This document shows, piece after piece, positions 1 to 10,251 of a DNA stretch of 64,000 nucleotides; positions within the stretch are counted from its first letter, which is position 1, and each line of letters starts with the position of its first letter. Made by a program: the position numbers and the translations under genes. The notes under the pieces were generated by a model, which searched no databases, was not told where the DNA came from, and worked only from the letters and a program-made list of their open reading frames with translations. The DNA is from Renibacterium salmoninarum ATCC 33209 (GTDB lineage: Bacteria; Actinomycetota; Actinomycetes; Actinomycetales; Micrococcaceae). The DNA lies in contig NC_010168.1 in the NCBI RefSeq assembly GCF_000018885.1, positions 1,116,001 through 1,180,000 on the forward strand. The letters run 5' to 3'.

Positions 1-594
1 CCGATGTCCTCACTCAATCCCTCGCTGACCGTCGGCAGCCAAGTGGCTGAGCCAGGGTTTCTGCACGGTGGGCTGTCCGTCGCGGCGGCCAAACGCAATG
101 CGGTACAGCTGTTAGCTAAAGTACAGATTTCCGAACCGGCCAGACGTGCCCGGCAGCATCCGCATGAGCTTTCCGGTGGGATGCGGCAACGAGCCATGAT
201 CGCGATGGGTCTGATGGGCACGCCGGCCTTGATCATTGCCGATGAGCCGACGACGGCGCTTGACGTGACGGTGCAGCGCGAAGTGCTCTCGTTACTTCAT
301 CAGGTTCATGAAGAATCTGGCACCGCGATCTTGATGATTTCGCGCGATATTGCGGTGATCACCGGTTTCTGCAGCCGGGTTCTCGTGATGTACCAAGCCC
401 AGATTGTCGAAGAAATCAGCAGCGCTGAGCGAGTTGCGGGTAACGCCAAACATCCATATACCCGAGCATTACTTGCCGCAGTACCCACGATGCACACCGA
501 TCGAGATGCTCCGATGGCCAAAATTTCTGAAGGTCAAGATTTTACGACTGACCGCGCAGCTTCAGCGGTTGAGACGGATGAACACTACGTATGA
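1..594 (+). CDS. Dpp/Opp-type peptide ABC transporter ATPase, 5' part outside window
   Basis: Nucleotide-binding subunit of a dipeptide/oligopeptide importer, acting on the cytoplasmic face of the membrane. The visible part begins just after the Q-loop (PMSSLNP) and contains the signature LSGGMRQR, Walker B (LIIADEPTTALD) and the C-terminal peptide-transporter extension (HPYTRALLAAVP). The H-loop reads MISRDIAVI where the family has a His before Asp, so the switch histidine is replaced by Arg; this may be a decay mutation. The stop overlaps the start of the partner ATPase (ATGA), as in dppD-dppF pairs. The Walker A half lies outside the window, so intactness cannot be judged. Confidence 0.85.
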   Translation, partial: PMSSLNPSLTVGSQVAEPGFLHGGLSVAAAKRNAVQLLAKVQISEPARRARQHPHELSGGMRQRAMIAMGLMGTPALIIADEPTTALDVTVQREVLSLLHQVHEESGTAILMISRDIAVITGFCSRVLVMYQAQIVEEISSAERVAGNAKHPYTRALLAAVPTMHTDRDAPMAKISEGQDFTTDRAASAVETDEHYV

Positions 595-1445
595 ACGAAT
601 TAGTTTTTGATCGGGTCAACGTACGTTTCGGTCATGGTTCGCGCGCCTTCAGCGCAGTGGAAGATTTCAGCTTGGTGGTGCCGGCAGGCAAAGTGGTGGG
701 CTTGGTGGGGGAGTCAGGCTCTGGCAAATCAACGGTGGCTCGCGCCGCGGTGGGGCTCTGCGAACCAAGCTCAGGTTCTATCCGATGGCGATCAGATTCT
801 GCTGATATCGAGTTGGGGAATGCGCGCGGGGCAGCGTTGCGGGCCCGTCGTCAGGTTCAGATGATTTTTTAAGATCCAGCCTCTTGTCTTGACCCAAGAA
901 TGACCGTTGGTCAGTCAATCACCGAGGCTTTGCGCGCCGTCGAACGCCGTAAAGCTAAGGCTGGCACCTCCCAGGAGGTTAGATCGTCCGCCACCCAGCG
1001 TCGCGTCCGTGTTGGTCAGCTGTTGGAATCGGTGCAGCTGCCTGGCAGCCGAGCCGATGATTTGCCCGGTGCGCTTTCTTGCGGTCAGCGGCAACGCGTG
1101 GCGCTGGCTCGGGCACTCGCGGCAGATCCGGCCTTTATTTTGGCGGATGAAATCACCTCGGCACTGGACGTCTCGGTCCAGGGTTCAGTACTTAATCTGC
1201 TGGTGGAGCTGCAAGCCGAGCAACAATTTGGTCTGCTTTTTATTAGCCACAACCTCGCGGTGGTGCGTTATCTTTGCGATGAAGTTGCCGTGATTCGTCA
1301 GGGCAAACTTGTTGAATCCGGTCTAACAGACCAGGTACTTCAATCGCCGCGCGAGGAATACACCCGGCAACTACTTGCAGCCGTACCTGGAATTGGCGAG
1401 CCGCTGTTCGCGGGCTCATCGAATGTTGAAAGGACATCACTATGA
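591..1445 (+). pseudogene. Dpp/Opp-type peptide ABC transporter ATPase (DppF-like), nonsense mutation at the Q-loop
   Basis: Second ATPase of the peptide importer. The first 93 residues contain Walker A (GESGSGKST) and end QMIF followed by TAA at 870-872. The same frame continues with DPASCLDPRMTVG, the sequence that normally follows the Q-loop glutamine, so a CAA Gln codon became TAA. Downstream in frame are the signature (LSCGQRQR, normally LSGGQ), Walker B (FILADEITSALD) and an H-loop with His (FISHNLAVV). Reinitiation at the ATG at 900 would give a protein without Walker A. A functional importer from this pair is unlikely unless the stop is read through. Confidence 0.9.
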
Positions 1446-4400
1446 CATCAGCTCACAGCACCTTCCGAGCAGAGGATCTGTCCCGGCTGGAAGTTGCCGC
1501 GAATCCGGTCATTCGACCAGATGGACTGGAGGTTGCTTATCAATTACAGCGGGCCGATGCGGAAACGGATTCAACAATTAGTGCACTCTGGCTGGTCAGC
1601 GTAGCTGCCGAAAGTTCGCCTCGTCGGCTGACCTCGGGGCCCGCAGATAGTGAACAAGCTTGGTGGGCGCTCACTCGCGTTCTTACGTGCTTCGAAGGAC
1701 CAGCCGGCTCAGTTGCATCGAATTGGTGCTGCCGGTGGCGAGGCCGAACCGCTCACTGACGCGGCAGATTTTCCTTTTGGCGCGGGCCGGCCAGTGTTGA
1801 GCGCCGATGGCAAAACGATCTATTTTGCCGCACCGGTGTCAATTGACGCAGGCTATTCAGCAACTGCTCCAGTGGTCGCGAAGTCGCTGTCCTATAAGTA
1901 CGACGGCGCAGGCAACTTTGGTTCGTTGCGCCAGCACATCTTCGCGTTTGATGTTGCCAGCGGAGTGGCGCGACAACTTACCGACGGCGATTGGCACGCC
2001 GGTGAGCCTGTGGTTTCTGCAGATGGTAGCAAGCTTGCTTTCACCGCGGCTCTGGGTGAGTGCGCAGACTTGGAACTTAGTAGTGAAGCTTGGTACCTGG
2101 AGCTGGCGGATCCGATGCTGAAGCTGCACAAACTCGGTCAAGCCGCTTCAGTCCATGGTTCATTGCAATGGGAGGGCGAGAGCGTGCTGGCTGTTGGCCA
2201 ACAGCGCACCGAGATTGGCAATGCGAGCTTGTGGCGGCTGTCGGTGGACGGTAGCTTGGATGTTGAACTCAGTGCGGGTTTGGATCGAAACGTCATGATT
2301 GGTGGGGTTGGCTATCCCGGTGGGCGGCCGCAGCTTGGCGAGGCTGGGCGAATCTACTTTTGCGTTCGAGAAGGTGGCAATACCAACTTGCTTTGCCGCG
2401 AACTCGATGGCGGCATCAAAACGATACTTGGTGAGCCGCATCAGGTAGTTGCTGGGCTGTCTTATGCCAACGGCGTCTGTGCTGTGCTGCTGAATGATCA
2501 GCACAGTTTTGGTGATGTTGCGGTTGTCCGGGATGGCGAATTGCACAAACTGACGAAGCACACCGAGCTGAGCCTGCCTGACCGGGAGCTTATTGCGCCG
2601 CAACCGCGTCAATTCAGCATTTCAGATGGTCAAACGGTGCACGGTTGGCTTATTCGGTCAGCACAAACTGAAGGTGCTGCGCCGACGCTGCTGGATGTGC
2701 ATGGTGGTCCACACAATGCCTGGACCGGGGTCGCGGATACCATGCATCCCTACCACCAGAGCCTGGCGGCCGCTGGCTGGAATATCGTGATTCTCAATCC
2801 GCGCGGTAGCGATGGCTATGGTGATGCGTTTATGCGTGCTGCCTGGGGTGAAGGTGACGCCCAAGATTTTATGCAACCGTTGGATGCCTTGATCGCGGAA
2901 GGTTTAGCCGATGAAAACCAGCTTGCGGTCACTGGATACAGTTACGGCGGCTTCGCGGTTTGCGATCTAACAAGTAGAACGGACAGGTTTTCTGCAGCGA
3001 TTGCTTGCGGTTTGGTCTGCGATTTGCGGCACTTCCCAGGCGCTTCGGATCTGGGACATTTCTTAGGCTCGGTCGAATTAGCGGCTTCTGACTCTGAAGA
3101 CCGTGCTGCTGAGCTCTCGCCCATCAGCCGGGTTAACAACGTCAAAACACCCACTTTGGTGCTGCATGGCGGAAGCGACCAACGTTGTCCGGTAAACCAG
3201 GCTGAACAATGGTTCGCCGAATTGCGCATCCGTGAAGTGGAAACCGCTTTGGTGCTCTACCCAGGACAGCCGCATGCTTTTCCGCTCACGGGACCGTTGA
3301 GTCACCGGGTTGACTACAGCAACCGCATTATCGATTGGTTGCAGCGACATGTGGGTGAGCCTGCCGCTGTCTACTCGAGAGTTGGTATTCCGGAGTTTGA
3401 CCGGGGATATTGGCAGCACCGCCTCGATGTGATCCGGCAGAAGTACGAGGTCCCGGGTGCGGTCTTTGGCATTTTGCAACTTGCCCGAGATGCTGAACCG
3501 GAATCATCCGGCAGCGGCGTGACCTCGATCGACAGCAAGATTGAAGCGACCGCGGACACCTTGGTGCAAATCGGTTCAATTAGTAAGACCTATACCGCGA
3601 CCCTAGTCATGCAGCTCGTCGAAGAGGGGCTACTGGACCTGGATGCACCGATTCGCCAAGTGCTGCCAGACTTCAAAGTTGCTGACCAACAGGCTTCGGA
3701 AACGGTGACCATGCGACACCTACTGACGCACACCAGCGGCATTGACGGCGACATATTTCAGGACACCGGACGTGGCGACGATTGCGTACAAAAGTATGTG
3801 GAATCGCTTGGCGACGCGGAACAGCTCTTCGCACCCGGCGAGACTTGGTCCTACTGCAATACCGGACTGGTTATTGCCGGTCGGGTGGTGGAGGTATTGC
3901 GCGGCAAGATCTGGAACAAAGTGCTTGAAGAACGAATTTTCGCACCACTGGGGCTTAAAGAGAGCACTACCTTGGCCGAGCAAACCGCTTTGCACCGCTA
4001 CGCCGTCGGGCACATCGGGCTGGGCGCAGAGCAAAAGACCACTCCGCAGTTCGACATCATGCGTAGCGCCGGACCAGCCGGGCTAATTACCTCCTCCAGC
4101 GCTGATGTGCTTCGATATGCCCGATCGGTGATCCAAACCGATCCAGCATTGTTGCAGGCAGATTCATGGTCTGAACTGCTCCGGGCTCAGATTGATGTTT
4201 CAGCCGCTTGCCCGATTGCGGAACATTGGGCGCTTGGCTGGTGCTTGCCGGAGTGGGGCGGTCAACGTTGCCTAAATCACAACGGAGGTACCTTCGGACA
4301 AAGTAGTTTTCTGCACATTTTTCCGGATGCTGGAGCGGCATTATTTCTTTCACTCAATGGTGGCCGAGTGGCTGAAGCCTTCCAAGAGTTGTTTACCGAG

Positions 4401-4748
4401 GCGGCTGCGCACTTCGCGACTGCTGAGTTCCCGGAACCATTTACGCCGGATGGTCAAGGGGACAGCCTGGCGCCGGCGATTGGCTCATACGAGGCAGCTG
4501 GCAGTCGGGTCGAGATCCGCGAATCTGAACAAGGAATACGAATTTTCCAAACTGGCACCTCGGGCATGGTGACCGACGGTGAAAAGCACGAATTCGAAGT
4601 GCGCGAAGATAGCTCGGGGCATTTTGGTGCTCGAATGACGCCGAATAGTCCGTGGACCCAGTGCTACGTCGAATCAGTAGCCAGCGGACGGTTGGTCCAC
4701 TTAGGTACCAGAGCCTATCCACAGCGAGATGGTGTCAGCGATGACTGA
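1442..4748 (+). pseudogene. S9 prolyl-oligopeptidase-type peptidase fused to a class C beta-lactamase-fold hydrolase, frameshifted
   Basis: The first 75 codons (from ATG 1442) run in one frame to about 1668, after which the sequence continues in another frame (GRSLAFLRASKD...) for about 1030 codons. A short deletion at about 1660-1672 broke a beta-propeller blade. The S9 part has the nucleophile motif GYSYGGF (Ser codon at 2940), an Asp in HGGSDQRCP and a His in GQPHAF. Without any stop, the frame then enters a beta-lactamase/D-aminopeptidase-like domain (from about 3370) with SISK (Ser at 3576), YCNTG and HNGG. The two activities suggest peptide and D-residue processing, consistent with the Dpp importer upstream. 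The fusion may be native or due to stop-codon loss; I cannot tell without homologues. Confidence 0.85.
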
Positions 4749-5941
4749 GCTTTCAGTGAGTTCCTCAGCAGCGGCAGGTGCCGCGGCCGCGATGAGTCAG
4801 CGGTTACAAGCCTGGGTGGAGGCAGAGTCGCCCAGCTCAGATCTGGTGGCATTGTCTCTGCATGCAGACTTGCTTGCTACGCAGATTGAGTCCTTATTAG
4901 GCGTGCCGGCTCGACGGATCGAAACCGCAGGATTGCAACATCTAAGTTTCGAATTTGACGCGGCCAGCCCAGCCGGTCAGCGGGTGCTGTTGTTGTGTCA
5001 CTATGACACGGTGTGGCCACTGGGGTCCTGGGGCGAGCATCCTGTTGTGCTCGAGAGAAACGGTCGAGACGGGCCAATTTTGCGTGGTCCAGGAGCTTTC
5101 GATATGAAAGCTGGCACCGCGCAATGCGTTCAAGCGCTGCAGCTGCTACGCGAAAAGGGCCAGTCGATAGATGGTGCGGTTGCTGATTACCGCTGATGAA
5201 GAGCTTGGCTCAGGCAGTTCGCGGGAGCTCATCGAGTATGCCGCCGCAGAGTGCGCCGCTGTTTTGGTCTTTGAAGCATCCTCCGACGGCGGAGCGTTGA
5301 AGACCGGTCGCAAAGGTACCTCGATCTACCAACTGGTCATCGAAGGGCGTGCCGCTCATGCCGGCCTAGAGCCAGAAAAAGGAGTCAATGCCACGGTGGA
5401 AATTGCGCATCAAATTTTGGCGATTTCGGCACTGGCGGATCCGGCTTTAGGCACTACCGTCACGCCCACGCGGATGATTTCGGGAGAGACCAGTAATACT
5501 GTGCCCGCGCGGGCTGAATTGAGTATTGATGTCAGGGCACGCAGCGTGGCGGAATTGAAACGAGTTGATCGAGCAATGCGTGCGCTACAGGGCTCGTTGC
5601 CCGGCAGCCTGTTGCAACTGCACGGCGGGATCAACCGCCCACCACTTGAAGCCAAGGCGTCAGCCGCTCTTTATCAACTCAGTTGCCAGGTCGCCATCGA
5701 ACTCGGCATCGCGCCGACTGGGTACGCCGAAGTAGGCGGCGCTTCAGATGGCAACTTCACGGCAGGCTTGGGCATCCCCACCTTGGACGGCCTTGGTGCG
5801 GTTGGCGGCGGCGCACACGCGCAGAATGAGCATGTAGACCTTTCGGCAATGCCGGAACGCACCGCCCTGGCGGCGGGACTGATTCAACGACTTCTCGAAG
5901 GACAGCTTCACCATTTTGACGAATCCGAGGTGCCACAGTGA
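4741..5941 (+). pseudogene. M20 family amidohydrolase/carboxypeptidase, frameshifted
   Basis: Zn-dependent M20 hydrolase of the carboxypeptidase G2/desuccinylase type. The start ATG at 4741 overlaps the preceding stop. The first part has the metal-binding motif LCHYDTVWP and RGPGAFDMKAG and runs to about 5178. The rest (VRLLITADEELGSG...) is in another frame, so a small indel lies at about 5171-5185. Downstream are the dimerization domain and GGASDGNF, and the metal-binding His is in GGGAHAQNEH. It sits with a GNAT transferase and an N-succinylamino acid racemase, so desuccinylation of N-succinyl-L-amino acids is the likely ancestral reaction (inference). Confidence 0.88.
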
Positions 5942-6719
5942 GCGCAATTTTGGCCGGTTTGCAGTTCCGCGAATTACACGGTGTGGAGCAGATCAATCAG
6001 GCAAATGCGCTCTTCGATTCGATTTGGCGTACCGGACCAGACCGTCCGCACTTTGAGCCAGCTTTGCTGACGGCAATGGCGCACGCTGGTAACTACGTAG
6101 TTGGCGTCTACGAAGGTGAAGAAATGATCGCGGCCTGTGTCGGGTTTTTCGGCGCACCTGCGGGCAACGTTTTGATTCGCATATCGCTGGCGTGCGGGCC
6201 GATCACGCCGGGCGAGGCATCGGCGTCGCGCTCAAGCTGCATCAGCGGCAATGGGCTTTAGAACGTGAGCTGACCGAGATTACCTGGACCTTTGATCCTT
6301 TAGCGAGCCGAAACGCTTACTTCAATTTGGTCAAACTGGGTGCGGACGCCCAGGAATACGTGATCGATTTTTACGGCGATATGCACGACGGCGTCAACGA
6401 AGGTCAGCCAAGTGACCGCATGATTGCGCGGTGGTCGCTCTTGGCACCGTTGTCGGACCGAGCAACATCAGGGGCCGGGTACCTGCCGGTGCTAAGACTC
6501 GGCAGCGAAGGGCAGCCGCAGCACGAAAGCGCAGATTCATCGGTCCAGCGGCTGGCAATCGGCATTCCACAAGATATTGAATCTTTGCGTGGAGAGCGTC
6601 CAGAAGCCGCAAGGCTTTGGCGGCACGCGTTACGTGAGGAGATGGCTGACCGGTTGCAATCGGGATGGCGGATCGCAGGCTTTGACAAACGAGGTAGCTA
6701 CCTTTTGGCGCGGGGATGA
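5938..6719 (+). pseudogene. GNAT-family N-acyltransferase (COG3375-like), frameshifted
   Basis: GNAT fold protein with the acyl-CoA-binding motif VRADHAGRGIG. The first frame (from GTG 5938, overlapping the previous stop) reads to NVL. One missing base at about 6173 then shifts the frame: restoring a C gives NVLHSHIAGVRADHAGRG, typical of the family, and the frame continues to TGA at 6719. Members of this family sit beside enolase-superfamily racemases and have been linked to N-succinylation of D-amino acids with succinyl-CoA. The next gene overlaps by ATGA. Confidence 0.85.
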
Positions 6720-7900
6720 AGAGTATTTCCGGCTTAGACGACGATAGGACAATAGTGCGCATCGATTCAGTACAGATGAGATTTTTAACTCTGCCTCTGG
6801 TGGCTCCGTTTACCACCTCTTTTGGCACTCAGACTGAACGCAAAGCTTTAGTGATTTCGGTACGTGGGAAGGCTCCGGATGCCTCAGGTGCTCCCGCTCC
6901 CGTCACTGGCTGGGGCGAGTGCGTAGCGTTAGCGGATCCCTATTACTCAGCCGAGTACACGGAAGGCTGTGCAGCGATGATTAAGAATTATCTGGTGCCA
7001 GCGTTATTCGCTGCGCAGGAATCGGGTAGCCAGATCACAGCTGAAACCGTGGCTTGGCATTTGCGCCATATTGTTGGCCATCCGATCGCCAAAGCAGCAG
7101 TTGAGATGGCGGTGCTGGATGCGCAGCTCCGAGCCCAAAAGCAATCTTTAGCCAGTTATCTGGGTGTTGTGCGCGCTACCGTGCCATCGGGGGTCTCGGT
7201 AGGAATAATGGACTCGATTCCGGAGCTCTTGGCAACCGTTGCTGATTATCAGGACCAGGGTTACGTTCGAATCAAGCTGAAAATCAAACCTGGCTGGGAT
7301 CTGGAACCGGTTCGGGCAGTGCGAGAGTTGATTGGCGACTCAATGGGCCTTAAGGTGGACGCGAATGCTGCTTATTCACTGCTGGACGCGCCACTGTTGC
7401 GCAGGCTAGATGAGTTTAACTTGCTATTGTTGGAACAGCCGTTGGCTGAAGATGATCTAGTCCAGCACGCTCAATTGGCAAAATCTATGAACACGCCAAT
7501 CTGTTTGGACGAATCGATTGTTTCCGCAAAAAGTGCGGCCGATGCGATAAGCCTTGGCGCCGTCGATGTTATCAACGTCAAACCGGCGCGTGTCGGCGGA
7601 TATTTGGAAGCTCGTAAGATTCACGATTTAGCGCAGGCACACGGCAAGGCGGTGTGGTGCGGCGGAATGCTAGAAACTGGGCTGGGGCGTGCGGCTAATG
7701 CTGCCCTAGCAGGTATGAATGGCTTCACACTGCCAGGGGATATTTCCGCTTCTAAGCGTTTTTACGCCGAAGACATCACTGAGCCTTTTGAACTCGAAGA
7801 CGGCCAAATCCGCATTCAACAAGGTCCAGGAGTCGGTGTTGAACCACTTGACGCTATGCTCAAAAAATTCAGCACGGCATCGGCGGAAATCAAACGGTAA
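6716..7900 (+). CDS. N-succinylamino acid racemase / o-succinylbenzoate synthase (enolase superfamily)
   Basis: Intact 394-residue muconate-lactonizing-subgroup enolase-superfamily protein. Visible catalytic features are the KxK motif (IKLKIKPGWD), the metal ligands in VDANAAY, LEQPL and LDESI, and the second catalytic Lys in INVKPARVGG. Family members racemize N-acylamino acids and/or make o-succinylbenzoate for menaquinone. No men genes are nearby, whereas an acyltransferase and an M20 hydrolase are directly upstream and overlapping, so the racemase role fits better. It may now be stranded because both partner genes are frameshifted. Confidence 0.85.
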   Translation: MKSISGLDDDRTIVRIDSVQMRFLTLPLVAPFTTSFGTQTERKALVISVRGKAPDASGAPAPVTGWGECVALADPYYSAEYTEGCAAMIKNYLVPALFAAQESGSQITAETVAWHLRHIVGHPIAKAAVEMAVLDAQLRAQKQSLASYLGVVRATVPSGVSVGIMDSIPELLATVADYQDQGYVRIKLKIKPGWDLEPVRAVRELIGDSMGLKVDANAAYSLLDAPLLRRLDEFNLLLLEQPLAEDDLVQHAQLAKSMNTPICLDESIVSAKSAADAISLGAVDVINVKPARVGGYLEARKIHDLAQAHGKAVWCGGMLETGLGRAANAALAGMNGFTLPGDISASKRFYAEDITEPFELEDGQIRIQQGPGVGVEPLDAMLKKFSTASAEIKR

Positions 7901-7926
7901 GTCTGAGATAGCTGCTGACTTCAGAC
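7901..7926. terminator. Weak inverted repeat between convergent genes
   Basis: GTCTGA at 7901-7906 and TCAGAC at 7921-7926 can pair, just after the racemase stop and before the end of the convergent LysE gene. There is no U-tract on either strand, so this is only a possible terminator. Confidence 0.25.
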
Positions 7927-7945
7927 AGATCTGGCCGCGTTGGGT

Positions 7946-8560
7946 TTAGGCTTCGGTCGCGGTGCTGATCGCAATGCCGAGGCCCAACGCGGCTAAGATT
8001 CCGCTGGTACTTCGATCAATGACCTTGGTAACTTTTGGCTGTTTGAGCCAGCTGAACATTTTTGCCGAAGCAAAAGCAATGATTGATAAATATGCCATGC
8101 CCACCGCGCAGTTAATCGCGCCCAAAAGCAGTGCGGTAGGCAATGCGGTTCCATCATGGGGCAAGAACTGCGGCACCACAGCTAGGCAGAAGAGGCCGAC
8201 TTTCGGATTCAGAATTGTCGATAGCGCACCAGCAGAAAAACCTGACCACAGGCTCATTTTTCGGGCCGCAGGCAATTCTGGACTTTTCGCTGCTTTGCGC
8301 GACTTGATGAACGAAGAAACTCCCAAGTAGATCAAGTAGGCAGCGCCAAGTAATTTGACTCCTCGGTACAGCTCTGCAGATTGTTCAAGAACTGTTGCAA
8401 TGCCGAATCCCGCCAGTAGCGCCCAGACCAATGTTGAGAGTGAGCAACCGGCTGCGGTAGCCAAACCAGATGCTGTACTACCCAGCGAGTAGCGCAGCAC
8501 AAGGAAAGTATCTGGCCCGGGAGTAATGACTAGTAAGGTGCATAGGCCAAGGAAAGCCAA
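7946..8560 (-). CDS. LysE/RhtB-family amino acid exporter, start region possibly damaged
   Basis: Six-helix inner-membrane exporter of the LysE/RhtB type; the family motif ITPGPDTFLVLRYSLG is near the N terminus. The only start in frame is TTG at 8560, two codons after an in-frame TAA, with no clear ribosome-binding site. A GTG at 8579-8577 opens a different frame (VTLTL...), so an indel between 8562 and 8577 may have separated the normal start and first residues. The remaining 204 residues cover nearly the whole family length. Confidence 0.75.
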   Translation of the reverse strand: MAFLGLCTLLVITPGPDTFLVLRYSLGSTASGLATAAGCSLSTLVWALLAGFGIATVLEQSAELYRGVKLLGAAYLIYLGVSSFIKSRKAAKSPELPAARKMSLWSGFSAGALSTILNPKVGLFCLAVVPQFLPHDGTALPTALLLGAINCAVGMAYLSIIAFASAKMFSWLKQPKVTKVIDRSTSGILAALGLGIAISTATEA

Positions 8561-8625
8561 AAGTTAAGGTGAGCGTCACCCCTGATTCTAACGCGATATT
8601 TCGCGCTAAAAACAAGGGCTGGAAT

Positions 8626-10188
8626 TTAGAGCAGTGGCTCAGCTAAAGCACTGTTTACTGCCTCGAGTAGCGAGCCGTCGTCAACGAGTTTGCGAACCGC
8701 CTCGATCTCAGGTGCCAGGTATCGATCGGTACCAGGGCCCTCCACATGTTGCCTGACCACGGCCCGCACCGCGGTAGTCGCGGCAGAACCTTTAGAGCTT
8801 GCAACTCCGCCATCGCGGAAGTCCATTGCTCGGGCAGAGGTGAGGATCTCAATTGCCAACACCCGGGTGAGTCCATCCAAAGACCTCCGCAATTTCAGGC
8901 CCGCTGCCCAACCCATTGAAACGTGATCTTCTTGCATTGCAGAGGAAGGAATCGAGTCCACGGAAGCAGGGGCAGCTAATCGCTTGAGCTCGGAAACGAT
9001 GCCAGCCTGCGTGTACTGGGCAATCATGTGGCCGGAATCAACGCCGGGATCGTCGGCCAAGAAGGCGTTGAGGCCGTGGCTTCGAGCTTTGTCTAAGAAT
9101 CGGTCGGTGCGGCGTTCACTCATTGAGGCAACGTCTGCGACTGCGATAGCCAAGAAGTCTAGGGCATAACCAACTGGTGCCCCATGAAAGTTTCCATTGG
9201 ATTCAACCCTGCCGTCCAGGGTGACGACGGGGTTGTCCACCGCAGAGGCCAGTTCATAACCCGCTACTGATTCGACGTGGCTCAGTGTTGCCCTGGCTGC
9301 GCCATGAACTTGTGGAGCGCAACGGAGCGAATAGGCGTCCTGGACACGGGTGAAGGAGCCTTCCGCCCTCGTTTCGGCGATGAGCGCGGAGCCGGCAAGG
9401 ACTCGGCGCATGTTGGCTGCTGAGATCTGCTGGCCCGGGTGCGGCCGCAGTGCGTGCAAATCTTCGGCGAAAACTGAATCGGTGCCGAGTAGTCCTTCGA
9501 CGCTCATTGCTGCGGAAATATCTGCGAGCGTGAAAAGTCGGTGTAGGTCATGCGAAGCCAAGATCAGCATGCCGAGCATGCCGTCAGTGCCGTTGATAAG
9601 GGCCAGACCCTCTTTTTCCCGCAGCTCAACGGCTTGCAGTCCCGCTGCGGCAAGAGCTTCGGAGGTAGGCATCAGCACGCCAGCGTTGTCGCGGACTTCA
9701 CCCTCGCCCATCAAAGCCAAAGCGCAATGTGACAGCGGCGCAAGGTCACCAGAACAGCCAAGCGAACCGTATTCGCCGACAACGGGGGTAATCCCGGCAT
9801 TGAGTAAACCAATATAGGCCTGAGCCGTAGTCGGCCTGACACCGGTCCGGCCCGTGGCCAAAGTTGCGATCCGGTTGAGCATGAGGCCGCGAATGACTTC
9901 TCTGTCTACCTCAGCGCCTGAGGAGGCAGCATGCGATCGGATCAGCGAACGTTGCAGCTGGCTGCGCAGCTCGACAGGGATGTGCTTTGTAGCAAGGGCC
10001 CCAAATCCTGTCGAGACACCATAGTGTGGCTGCTCGTCATCTACCAGCGCATCGATAACGGCCCGAGACTCTGTCATAGCGGCCAAAGACTCCTGACTCA
10101 AGGTCACTGTGGCGTCGTGCCGAGACACTGCCACTACATCCTCGAGGGAGAGTGCGCCGACTCCGATTTCCGCTTCAGTCTTGATCAC
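8626..10188 (-). CDS. hutH: Histidine ammonia-lyase
   Basis: First enzyme of histidine catabolism (L-His to urocanate plus ammonia), cytoplasmic. The frame extends to an ATG at 10239, but the GTG at 10188 is preferred: it has AGAGGA upstream and gives about 520 residues, the usual length. The MIO-forming loop reads GSLGCSGDLAPLSH, with Cys-Ser-Gly in place of Ala-Ser-Gly, a variant allowed in the family signature and known in actinobacteria. Other motifs include NGTDGM and the C-terminal SIPSSAMQEDHVSM. It is transcribed divergently from the regulator/urocanase gene, with a palindrome between them. Confidence 0.95.
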   Translation of the reverse strand: MIKTEAEIGVGALSLEDVVAVSRHDATVTLSQESLAAMTESRAVIDALVDDEQPHYGVSTGFGALATKHIPVELRSQLQRSLIRSHAASSGAEVDREVIRGLMLNRIATLATGRTGVRPTTAQAYIGLLNAGITPVVGEYGSLGCSGDLAPLSHCALALMGEGEVRDNAGVLMPTSEALAAAGLQAVELREKEGLALINGTDGMLGMLILASHDLHRLFTLADISAAMSVEGLLGTDSVFAEDLHALRPHPGQQISAANMRRVLAGSALIAETRAEGSFTRVQDAYSLRCAPQVHGAARATLSHVESVAGYELASAVDNPVVTLDGRVESNGNFHGAPVGYALDFLAIAVADVASMSERRTDRFLDKARSHGLNAFLADDPGVDSGHMIAQYTQAGIVSELKRLAAPASVDSIPSSAMQEDHVSMGWAAGLKLRRSLDGLTRVLAIEILTSARAMDFRDGGVASSKGSAATTAVRAVVRQHVEGPGTDRYLAPEIEAVRKLVDDGSLLEAVNSALAEPLL

Positions 10189-10221
10189 TTGAGTCCTCTT
10201 CGCCTTAGCTCTTGCCAATTG

Positions 10222-10251
10222 TTGAAATACGCGTTTCAATAAGTGAAATAC
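10222..10251. promoter_or_regulatory. Candidate IclR-type operator between hutH and the hutR-hutU gene
   Basis: TTGAAA (10222-10227) and TTTCAA (10234-10239) form an inverted repeat with a 6-bp spacer. TGAAATAC recurs at 10223-10230 and 10244-10251, 21 bp apart, about two helical turns. IclR-family operators are often TGAAA/TTTCA palindromes. The site is placed to control both divergent transcripts. Function is inferred. Confidence 0.55.

Noticed and set aside
8900..9780. Cys-Ser-Gly in place of Ala-Ser-Gly at the HutH MIO loop
   Set aside because: The ammonia-lyase signature allows Cys here and it is known in actinobacterial enzymes; not a lesion.
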